A stretch of 5,655 nt of DNA. Source: Pseudomonadota bacterium. Lineage in GTDB: Bacteria; Pseudomonadota; Gammaproteobacteria; Steroidobacterales; Steroidobacteraceae. The notes beneath the pieces are model-generated. The model saw only the letters and a program-made list of their open reading frames with translations. It was not told the origin of the DNA and searched no databases. This document shows positions 1 to 5,186 of the stretch, in pieces. A program made the position numbers and the translations under genes. The stretch is taken from contig JAJYTX010000222.1 of NCBI GenBank assembly GCA_021792815.1, forward strand, positions 1 through 5,655, written 5' to 3'. Each line of letters opens with the position of its first letter. Position 1 is the stretch's first letter.

Positions 1-197
1 TGGGGCTGCCCGATGACGCCGCGCACGTCAATCCCAACGGGGGCGCCATCGCCGTCGGCCATCCGCTCGGAGCGAGCGGCGCGCGGCTGGTCGCCACCGC
101 CCTCAGTCAACTGGAGGCGATCGGCGGAAAACGCGCGCTGTGCACCATGTGCATCGGCGTCGGCCAGGGGATCGCGCTCGCCCTGGAGCGGCTGTAG
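1..197 (+). CDS. Thiolase (acetyl-CoA acetyltransferase / 3-oxoacyl-CoA thiolase family), C-terminal end
   Basis: The gene enters from the left edge; reading from base 3, the last 64 codons remain, ending at TAG 195-197. Thiolases cleave a 3-oxoacyl-CoA with CoA to give acetyl-CoA and a shortened acyl-CoA, or run the reverse condensation, in the cytoplasm. Both C-terminal signatures are present: [19 protein letters not shown], whose catalytic His is codon 60-62, and [10 protein letters not shown], whose second Cys (150-152) is the usual proton-exchanging Cys of the CxG motif. The nucleophilic Cys of the N-terminal half lies outside the window. Family members are about 390-400 residues, so about five sixths is missing. 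The [10 protein letters not shown] form is common in degradative thiolases such as 3-oxoadipyl-CoA thiolase and beta-oxidation enzymes; substrate cannot be decided from this fragment. It converges on the FAH-family gene, with 33 bases between the two stops. Confidence 0.93.
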   Translation, partial: GLPDDAAHVNPNGGAIAVGHPLGASGARLVATALSQLEAIGGKRALCTMCIGVGQGIALALERL

Positions 198-205
198 GCA
201 CACCG

Positions 206-225
206 GGGCGGGCCCTCGCCCGCCC
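206..225. terminator. GC-rich hairpin between convergent genes, possible two-way terminator
   Basis: GGGCGGG (206-212) pairs perfectly with CCCGCCC (219-225) across a 6-base loop. It sits in the 33-base gap between the thiolase stop and the stop of the opposing FAH-family gene, where a shared terminator is expected. There is no clear T-run on either side, so intrinsic termination is an inference from position and stem strength only. Confidence 0.45.
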
Positions 226-230
226 GCTCT

Positions 231-926
231 TCAGACGATGCGCAGCCGCAGCGCTTCGAGGCCGGTGACCCGGGCCTCGAGGGCATCGCCGGGCCGCACC
301 GCGGCCACTCCCGAGGGTGTGCCGGTATAGATCAGGTCGCCGGGAGCCAGTGTCCAGGCCGCAGACAGCTGCGCGATGATCTGCGTGACCGGCCAGATCA
401 TCTGACTGAGCGAGCCGTGCTGGCGCAGGGCGCCGTTGACGTGCAGGGTGATTTCCGCGCGGCCGATCTCACCGGCCTCGGCGGCCGGCATCATCGGCCC
501 GATCGGGGCGGAATGATCGAACGCCTTGCCGATATCCCAGGGCGCGCCCCGCTGTTTCATCTGCGCCTGCAGGTCGCGGCGAGTCATGTCGAGTCCGACC
601 GCATAGCCGAACACATGCCGCAGGGCATCCTCTGGCGCAATGTCCCGCCCACCCTCGCCGAGCCCCACGACCAGCTCGACCTCGTGATGCAGCTCGCGAG
701 TCAACCCCGGATACGGCAGCTCGCCGCATGCCCCAGCGGGCACCGCAAGCGCGGCATCGGCGGGTTTGAGGAAGAACACCGGCGGCTCACCCGCCGCGGC
801 GCCCATCTCCCGCGCGTGATCGGCGTAGTTGCGGCCGACACAGTAGATGCGGTGGACCGGGAAAGAGCGGTCCGAGCCGACGATGGGCACGCTGACGACA
901 GGCGGCGGCGAAAAGGGATAACGCAT
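231..926 (-). CDS. Fumarylacetoacetate hydrolase (FAH) family protein, fumarylpyruvate hydrolase / acylpyruvase type
   Basis: This 231-residue cytoplasmic enzyme belongs to the FAH superfamily, which hydrolyses C-C bonds of acylpyruvates or related beta-diketo acids using a divalent metal. Seen: the YCVGRNYADHAREM block (28-41), the metal-ligand motif HHEVEL with E82 and E84, the third ligand D113 in GLDMTRRD, WDIGKAFDHSAPIGP with K134, and the C-terminal YTGTPSGV loop (200-207). Its short N-terminus and this block order match small bacterial fumarylpyruvate hydrolases (gentisate-type pathways) and FAHD1-like acylpyruvases, rather than the longer true fumarylacetoacetases. The exact substrate is not determined. 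The ATG at 924-926 is the only usable start: an in-frame TGA lies about 36 bases upstream, with no ATG, GTG or TTG between. No Shine-Dalgarno sequence precedes it; the bases just upstream are pyrimidine-rich. The gene is downstream of the histidine kinase on the same strand, 80 bases away, but a hairpin and a possible promoter separate them. Confidence 0.93.
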   Translation of the reverse strand: MRYPFSPPPVVSVPIVGSDRSFPVHRIYCVGRNYADHAREMGAAAGEPPVFFLKPADAALAVPAGACGELPYPGLTRELHHEVELVVGLGEGGRDIAPEDALRHVFGYAVGLDMTRRDLQAQMKQRGAPWDIGKAFDHSAPIGPMMPAAEAGEIGRAEITLHVNGALRQHGSLSQMIWPVTQIIAQLSAAWTLAPGDLIYTGTPSGVAAVRPGDALEARVTGLEALRLRIV

Positions 927-933
927 GGGGGAG

Positions 934-962
934 AGTCTACTGCAAGCCGGTTGAACGGATCA
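934..962 (-). promoter_or_regulatory. Possible sigma70 promoter of the FAH-family gene
   Basis: On the - strand a TAGACT hexamer (934-939) resembles a -10 box. A poor -35 candidate, TGATCC (957-962), lies 17 bases upstream. Transcription would begin near 927, at or next to the ATG (926), giving a leaderless or nearly leaderless mRNA, which fits the lack of a ribosome binding site. The -35 match is weak, so this is a suggestion. Confidence 0.3.
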
Positions 963-965
963 CTC

Positions 966-1002
966 CGCCCGCACCGGCGCGCGACCTTCGCCACTGCGGG
1001 CG
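966..1002 (-). terminator. Strong hairpin just after the kinase stop, probable terminator
   Basis: CGCCCGCA (966-973) and TGCGGGCG (995-1002) form a perfect 8-bp inverted repeat, and inside the loop GGCG (976-979) can pair with CGCC (989-992). It begins 4 bases beyond the histidine kinase stop codon on the transcribed - strand. The following bases are not T-rich, so it is either a T-poor terminator or an mRNA 3'-end stabiliser. It argues against simple read-through from kinase to the FAH gene. Confidence 0.45.
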
Positions 1003-1006
1003 CGGC

Positions 1007-2908
1007 TCACGCCGCGAGCAGCTCCCGGACGAGCCCCAGGAATACTTCCGCCTGCACGGGCTTGCTCAACACCCGCAGATCCGGATCGGGCGGCAGGTCC
1101 TTGATCGCCGAGGAGGTGTCGCCCGTGATCAGCACCGCCTTGACCGGCGTCCTCAGCACTTCACGCAGGCGCAGGATCACCTGCACGCCGGTTTCTCCCG
1201 GTCCCAGGTGAAAATCGGTGACGACCAGCGCGATTCTGCCGTCCTCGCTCGCCTTGCGCACCGCCTCGTCGGAAGATCCGGCAGCCGTCACACCATAGCC
1301 TTCCGCCTTCAGCAGCATGCGGGTCGCATTGCGCACTTCGGTGTCATCCTCGATCAGCAGGATCTGCCCGCCTCCGTTGAGCGGACCGGCGGAGAGCTTT
1401 GGGGTGGAGCCCTGCGGGCGCGCCGGGACGGTCTGGCTGGCGCCCGGAGGCAACCGCAGGGAAAACGTCGATCCCCTGCCGACCTGCGAGCGGATCTCGA
1501 GCTCCACGCGGAGCAGCTTCACCAGGCGCCGCACGATGCTCAGGCCGAGCCCGTACCCTTCGCGCGTGCTGTTGCTCGGTACCCCGACCTGGTAGAACTC
1601 CTCTCCGAGCAGCCGGATCTGCTCCTGCGCGATGCCGACGCCGGTGTCGATGACTTCGATACGGACCGACTCTGGATCGGCAACGGCGCGCAGGCGCACC
1701 CGCCCCTCGCGGGTGTATTTGATCGCGTTGGACACGAGATTTCTCAGGACCTGCTCGACGAGCGACGGATCGCTGTGCGCCCAGGCGTCAGTCGCCTCGA
1801 CGTCAAGCTCGAGATCCTTGCTCGCCGCGACGGTGCGAAACTCCCGCGCCATGGTGTCGAACAGCGTCGACACCGCGAAATCCGCCGGCTCGGGCTGGAT
1901 GGCGCCGGATTCGAGCTTGCTGATATCGAGCAGCGCGTTGAGCAGTCGGCCCATGGCGCCGATCGCCTCGTTCTGCTGCCGCAGCACATCGCTGATCTCG
2001 GGGTCCGGCACCGTGCGGCGCAAGGCGCCGTTGAGCAGCGAAACCGCCTGCAGAGGCTGGCGCAGATCGTGGCTCGCAGTCGCGAGGAATCGCCCCTTGG
2101 CGCGTTCCGCCTGCCGGGCCTCTTCCTGCGCCGCCCGCGCAAGCTCCATGGCCTGCGCCAGCTCGCTGTTGCGCCGTTCCAATGCCTGATTGGCCTCGGC
2201 GACATCCTCGGCGCGGCGCGCGAGCTCCGATTGCAGGCGCCGGCCTTTGCGGTAACTGAGCACGACGAGGATCAGTCCCAAGACCATCAGCAGGGAGGCG
2301 AGCACCGTCGAGGCCGTCGCGATGCCTTCCACCGTGCGCTCCTGCGCGGCCACCTTGGCCAGCCGGCGCGACAGCAGGCTGTTCTCCCGGCCGATCACCG
2401 CATCGATCCCGTCCTCGATCGACTGCATCGGGTGCCGCCCGGCGTTCGTCTCGAGAACGCGCCGGGCCGCGTTCAGCCCGCCGCTGCGGAAGGCCTGGAT
2501 CCCGCCCTGCAGATCACCCAGCTTCACATCGATCCGCCGTGCAAGCTCGGGGACGTAGCGCTGGTCCTGCGAATCCCCGAGGGTGAGCCGTGTGAGAGTG
2601 GCCAGCAGGTAGCGCGTGCCGACGATCGCCGAGCGATAGGGCTTGAGATAATCGCCACGACCGGTCAGCAGGTAGCCGCGCTGACCCCGTTCGGCATCCT
2701 GCACGGCGCTGCGCAGTGCCTGCGCCGTGACGATCACGGTGAAACTGTGTGTCACCAGCGCCTGGCCGACGGCGGCCCGCGGCAGGCGTCTGAGCACCTC
2801 ATAACCCTGCATTGCCATCAGCCCGAGGAGCGAAACCGTAATCAGCACCATGGCCGGCCAGAGGCGCCAGCGATCGGCGGAAGGGCTCGCTCGAGGATGG
2901 GAAGACAT
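1007..2908 (-). CDS. Hybrid sensor histidine kinase with CHASE3 sensor and C-terminal receiver domain
   Basis: An inner-membrane two-component kinase of 633 residues. Order seen: TM1 (about 17-34); an extracytoplasmic CHASE3 sensor with the typical ERGQRGYLLTGR stretch (73-84); TM2 (about 196-218); a coiled coil (about 220-272); HisKA with H280 in SHDLRQPLQA; and HATPase_c with N-box LRNLVSNAIKY (388-398), DTGVGIA (421-427) and GYGLGL (451-456). After a Pro/Ser-rich linker (about 487-512) comes a receiver domain with E520, D521 and D522, phosphoacceptor D565 in VVTDFHL, T595 and K616. All catalytic residues are present, so autophosphorylation and transfer to its own receiver are expected. CHASE3 ligands are generally unknown. 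It has no DNA-binding output, so a phosphotransfer protein or separate regulator is inferred; none is encoded in the window. The ATG at 2906-2908 is preferred over an in-frame GTG at 2954-2956, because AGGA sits 6 bases upstream of the ATG and TM1 then starts at a normal distance. Confidence 0.95.
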   Translation of the reverse strand: MSSHPRASPSADRWRLWPAMVLITVSLLGLMAMQGYEVLRRLPRAAVGQALVTHSFTVIVTAQALRSAVQDAERGQRGYLLTGRGDYLKPYRSAIVGTRYLLATLTRLTLGDSQDQRYVPELARRIDVKLGDLQGGIQAFRSGGLNAARRVLETNAGRHPMQSIEDGIDAVIGRENSLLSRRLAKVAAQERTVEGIATASTVLASLLMVLGLILVVLSYRKGRRLQSELARRAEDVAEANQALERRNSELAQAMELARAAQEEARQAERAKGRFLATASHDLRQPLQAVSLLNGALRRTVPDPEISDVLRQQNEAIGAMGRLLNALLDISKLESGAIQPEPADFAVSTLFDTMAREFRTVAASKDLELDVEATDAWAHSDPSLVEQVLRNLVSNAIKYTREGRVRLRAVADPESVRIEVIDTGVGIAQEQIRLLGEEFYQVGVPSNSTREGYGLGLSIVRRLVKLLRVELEIRSQVGRGSTFSLRLPPGASQTVPARPQGSTPKLSAGPLNGGGQILLIEDDTEVRNATRMLLKAEGYGVTAAGSSDEAVRKASEDGRIALVVTDFHLGPGETGVQVILRLREVLRTPVKAVLITGDTSSAIKDLPPDPDLRVLSKPVQAEVFLGLVRELLAA

Positions 2909-2914
2909 TAGGAT

Positions 2915-2918
2915 TCCT
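2915..2918 (-). promoter_or_regulatory. Ribosome binding site that decides the kinase start
   Basis: On the - strand AGGA is followed by 6 bases and then ATG (2908-2906). The in-frame GTG 48 bases further upstream has only a purine run 3 bases away, which is too close. The site therefore supports a 633-residue rather than a 649-residue protein. Confidence 0.65.
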
Positions 2919-3016
2919 GCTCGCCGCCAATTGGTTCCGTTCGTCCCGCCGCGCACGAACTCCCCGGGGCATCAGGCGCTTCTCGCAAATGTGCGATGCA
3001 GGCGCCTATTGTGGAA

Positions 3017-3026
3017 AATACGTATT
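3017..3026. repeat. 10-bp perfect palindrome in an AT-rich patch, possible operator
   Basis: AATACGTATT is a perfect palindrome within the most AT-rich patch of the upstream region. It overlaps the weak -10 proposed for the kinase, so a dimeric regulator bound here could control that gene. No known regulator site is recognised. Confidence 0.4.
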
Positions 3027-3047
3027 GAGAAACGAGGCATTTGTCAG
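3019..3047 (-). promoter_or_regulatory. Possible promoter of the histidine kinase
   Basis: On the - strand CTGACA (3042-3047) matches five of six bases of the -35 consensus. With a 17-base spacer the -10 would be TACGTA (3019-3024), which is a poor match. The AT-rich setting and the palindrome across the -10 are the main support. The leader would be about 100 bases. Confidence 0.25.
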
Positions 3048-3208
3048 CGAGCGGCTCCCTCGGACGGCCGACACGCGGCCCCGAGCAGTCGGATCGCCGC
3101 GCGGGTCCCGGATTTCGCGGCGCGCCGCACGCGCCCCGAGGGGACGGCCGCCCGCGATTTCTTTGAACTGCGCCCGAGCGGCGACCGCGCGGACGGTACG
3201 TATGTCAC

Positions 3209-3239
3209 GCAATGGCTGTAGGGTCTTCCCTATCATTGC
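3209..3239. repeat. Long bulged inverted repeat (12-bp stem), possible regulator site or RNA hairpin
   Basis: Outer arms GCAATG (3209-3214) and CATTGC (3234-3239) pair perfectly. Inner arms TAGGG (3219-3223) and CCCTA (3228-3232) pair around a TCTT loop, and a G-T wobble at 3218/3233 joins them. The whole makes a 12-bp stem with one 3-base bulge (3215-3217). It lies 228 bases before the cyclase start and 300 bases before the kinase start. No T-run follows, so a terminator is less likely than an operator-like dyad or an RNA structure. TATCAT (3231-3236) within the right arm could act as a + strand -10, but it has no good -35. Confidence 0.55.
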
Positions 3240-3466
3240 CCAAGAAGCGAATCGAGTGCGTGATCGGCACCGCCGAGGCGCGGCCGTCTGTCGAGTGACC
3301 CTGCCTGGCCTGATCGGGGCTACGGCGAGGGCCTGGCTCCCGCCCGCTCACCCGGCCGGCCGCCGCGGTTGCGAAGCCGGCAGGCACGCCGGTGGCACCC
3401 GTACGCGCCGGCGCCGCGCCCTCCGGGAGGCGACGCACTACAACGGGGGACGCAGAAGAACCATTT

Positions 3467-4678
3467 ATGAGCCGGTCGCGAGCCATTGCACGACTTGTGA
3501 GTTGGTTTTTACCCGAGGAGTATCGGGCGGAACGGTTGTGCAGCCTGTTCTGGCCGCGGGTGCATCCGCCGCTGATCTCCACCCGGCGCAACGAGCTGAT
3601 TCTCTCGCGCGTGCGTGCGCTGGCGGCGACTTTCGGGATTCTCACGCTGTTGTGGATTCCGATCGATCTGCTGACGCTGCCGCTACGCACCGCCGCGCTG
3701 CTCACGCTTGGGCGGCTCGCTGCGGCTGGCGCGTTCGCATACCTTGTATCCCTCACCCGCCGTCCGCCGGCCGCGGCGCTGATCTACCGCAGCCTGATCG
3801 TACTGTATGCGGTACCCACCGTCTTTTACTTCGCCTCGCTCATGCTGCTGCGCCAGCCGGGCCTCGGGCCCTACGCCCGGACCGCGCTCGAGGCATACTG
3901 GGCGCTGCCCATCGTGGCGATGGCCGGTCTCGGCATCTTTCCGCTGACGGTGCTGGAAACCGTGCTGTTTTCCGTGCCGATCATCGTCGGGGAGATCATC
4001 GCCTTGAGCCTGCACCTCGGGGTATTTTTCCCCGGCGGTATCGTCGACGCCACCTGGATGATGTTTCTGATGGCGGGAATCGCCCTGTTCGTCGGCCTCA
4101 GTCAGCTGAACTTCACGATCGCGCTGGTCGGCCAATCGCTGCGCGATCCGCTCACCGGGTGTTATTCGCGCGGCAGCGTCTCGGAAATGCTCGATCTGCA
4201 TTTCAAGGTCTGCGCGCGGGTCGACTCGCCGCTGGCGGTGGCCTTTCTCGACCTGGATCGCTTCAAGGCCATCAACGACACGTTCGGCCATGATGCCGGA
4301 GACCGCGTGCTCGTCGCCGCAGCGCGCGCCATCCAGGCGGCGCTGCGCGGTACCCAGTGCGTGGGCCGCTGGGGCGGGGAGGAATTCATCGTCATCTTTC
4401 CGGGCGAGACCGCCGCCGAAGCGATTGACAGCATCGAACGGCTGCGGCGCGCCGGTCTCGGCCAGAGCCCGGACGGTCGCTCGGTCACGGTCAGCGTGGG
4501 GGTCGCGGAGCGGATCACGGACCGCTGCGGCGCGTGGCCCTCGCTGGTGCGCGTTGCCGATCAGCGAATGTACGCGGCCAAGAACGCCGGGCGCGATTGC
4601 CTGGCGGGGCCGGAGGACGGTGAGCGTCACGACTCTGCCAGCCCCGTGCTGGCTTGGGACGGCAGCGTGACCGCGTAG
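3467..4678 (+). CDS. Membrane diguanylate cyclase: about six TM helices plus GGDEF domain (GGEEF)
   Basis: A 403-residue inner-membrane protein predicted to make cyclic di-GMP from two GTP. Residues 1-45 are cytoplasmic-like and polar. About six hydrophobic helices follow (roughly 49-68, 72-96, 104-128, 144-163, 164-187 and 195-217); I cannot assign them to a named sensor family such as MASE1 or MASE2. The GGDEF domain spans about 225-380: DPLTG (227-231), metal-binding D262 in FLDLDRFK, N270 and D279 in INDTFGHDAGD, active site GGEEF (303-307), VSVGVAE (342-348) and ADQRMYAAKNAGRD (364-377). All catalytic elements look intact. The inhibitory product-binding motif RxxD is degraded: R294-G-T-Q297. 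The ATG at 3467 is chosen over an upstream in-frame GTG (3392) because AGAAG lies 8 bases before it and the intervening 25 codons encode an unstructured, Arg/Ala-rich stretch. The gene stands alone, divergent from the kinase. Confidence 0.93.
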   Translation: MSRSRAIARLVSWFLPEEYRAERLCSLFWPRVHPPLISTRRNELILSRVRALAATFGILTLLWIPIDLLTLPLRTAALLTLGRLAAAGAFAYLVSLTRRPPAAALIYRSLIVLYAVPTVFYFASLMLLRQPGLGPYARTALEAYWALPIVAMAGLGIFPLTVLETVLFSVPIIVGEIIALSLHLGVFFPGGIVDATWMMFLMAGIALFVGLSQLNFTIALVGQSLRDPLTGCYSRGSVSEMLDLHFKVCARVDSPLAVAFLDLDRFKAINDTFGHDAGDRVLVAAARAIQAALRGTQCVGRWGGEEFIVIFPGETAAEAIDSIERLRRAGLGQSPDGRSVTVSVGVAERITDRCGAWPSLVRVADQRMYAAKNAGRDCLAGPEDGERHDSASPVLAWDGSVTA

Positions 4679-4679
4679 G

Positions 4680-4711
4680 GGCCCGGCGAGGCAGTCGGGC
4701 CGCCTCTCGCC
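4680..4711 (+). terminator. Overlapping GC-rich stems after the cyclase stop, possible terminator
   Basis: Starting 2 bases past the TAG, GGCCCG (4680-4685) can pair with CGGGCC (4696-4701), or alternatively GGCGAG (4685-4690) with CTCGCC (4706-4711). The two folds exclude each other. Position suits 3'-end formation of the cyclase transcript; no U-tract follows. Confidence 0.3.
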
Positions 4712-4810
4712 TGCCCGGTCAGTTGCGCCCTTGGAGACGCCGCTCGCCGCGTTTCGCTCGGGACTGCATCGCGCCTCGCACTCCAGCCGCGGACAGTCTT
4801 TAATCCCCGA

Positions 4811-4895
4811 CGCAGGGCACTGCGCCTGGCGGGCACGGGCCCTGCGCAAGGCCGAATTTGGCCGCTGAGCCAACGCTCAGGGCTGCAGCGAGCCC
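4811..4895. repeat. Cluster of three inverted repeats
   Basis: Three perfect stems lie in 85 bases: CGCAGGGC (4811-4818) with GCCCTGCG (4839-4846); CTGAGC (4865-4870) with GCTCAG (4875-4880) around a CAAC loop; and GGGCT (4880-4884) with AGCCC (4891-4895) around a 6-base loop. Such stacking suggests a structured RNA, a repetitive extragenic element or a strong transcription barrier. GC-rich DNA forms short stems by chance, but the 8-bp arms and tight loops make this stretch stand out. Confidence 0.4.
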
Positions 4896-5050
4896 CTGCG
4901 GGAGCATCCGGCATACGCAGCGTCTCGCGCGGGCACCTGCCACGGGCGAGTGTCATGCCTGGGACCACGGACCGCCGATCACGAAGCGGCTGCCGGGACG
5001 CCCAGCTGCGCTCATGAAATAGCGCTACCCGTCACAATTCCTGGTTTCGC

Positions 5051-5080
5051 TTCGGCCAGGGGCTGACTCCGGGCTATACT
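5051..5080 (+). promoter_or_regulatory. Likely promoter of the PAS sensor gene
   Basis: TATACT (5075-5080) is a good sigma70 -10 (five of six consensus bases) in otherwise GC-rich DNA. The best -35 is only TTCGGC (5051-5056, 18-base spacer), suggesting that an activator is needed. An inverted repeat, CCTGG (5040-5044) and CCAGG (5056-5060), overlaps the -35 position and may be an operator. Transcription would start near 5087, leaving a leader of about 100 bases. Confidence 0.5.
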
Positions 5081-5186
5081 GCGTCTAAAGTCCGCTTTCC
5101 GCATGCGTCGGGGACCGCCGAGCCCGGCGCAGGGCGATCGAGTCGAACCCAGATGACCGCCGGGTGAGACAGCCAAGCCAACCGAA

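Larger units (their letters stand above)
2909..3466. other. Divergent intergenic region between kinase and diguanylate cyclase
   Basis: This 558-base stretch separates two divergently transcribed signalling genes, and I see no convincing gene in it. Open frames through it have arginine/alanine-rich, low-complexity translations and no ribosome binding sites. It contains the kinase RBS, an 8-bp palindrome CCAATTGG (2927-2934), a locally AT-rich patch (about 3005-3045) with a palindrome and a possible kinase promoter, and a long imperfect dyad (3209-3239). The rest (about 3050-3200 and 3240-3450) is very GC-rich and shows no clear signal. No good -35/-10 pair for the cyclase was found. Confidence 0.6.
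4679..5186. other. Intergenic region of 508 bases with many hairpins
   Basis: No convincing protein gene lies here. Open frames give Arg/Ala/Pro-rich translations without family features, and several continue as antisense shadows of the cyclase. Just after the cyclase stop, overlapping GC-rich stems can form (for example 4680-4685 with 4696-4701, or 4685-4690 with 4706-4711), plausibly the gene's terminator though without a T-run. A cluster of inverted repeats follows at 4811-4895, then about 120 bases with no clear signal, then a -10 element at 5075-5080 and the leader of the PAS gene. Confidence 0.55.

Noticed and set aside
417..1211. A 264-codon + strand frame opposite the FAH-family gene and the kinase end
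   Set aside because: It crosses two well-supported - strand genes and the hairpin between them, and its translation lacks any domain.
1208..2911. A 567-codon open frame on the + strand, antisense to almost the whole histidine kinase
   Set aside because: It mirrors a well-supported kinase, its translation is Arg/His/Gln/Asp-rich with no family signature, and long antisense frames are expected in GC-rich codon-biased genes.
2954..2956. GTG as an upstream start for the kinase (649 residues)
   Set aside because: The purine run before it is only 3 bases away, while the ATG at 2908 has AGGA at 6 bases.
3197..3203. TACGTAT repeated here and at 3019-3025, considered as a repeated regulator site
   Set aside because: It is only 7 bases long with no shared flanks, so it is most likely coincidence.
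3006..3236. A 76-codon - strand frame upstream of the kinase, whose ATG lies in the 3209-3239 dyad
   Set aside because: No Shine-Dalgarno sequence, Arg/Ala-rich translation and no recognisable features; it is probably chance.
2989..4293. A 434-codon + strand frame running from the intergenic region into the cyclase
   Set aside because: It overlaps the cyclase in another frame, has Arg/Ala-rich low-complexity translation and no RBS; the GGDEF frame is clearly the real one.
4722..4772. A 16-codon - strand ORF with GAGG 4 bases before its ATG
   Set aside because: Very short with no supporting context; GAGG arises easily in GC-rich DNA and the spacing is short.
3683..4873. A 396-codon - strand frame covering the cyclase and the following gap
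   Set aside because: It is an antisense shadow of the cyclase, rich in Arg, Gln, Asp and His, with no domain features.
4627..4968. A 113-codon - strand frame in the gap after the cyclase
   Set aside because: It overlaps the cyclase 3' end, has Arg/Pro/Ala-rich composition and no RBS or family signature.
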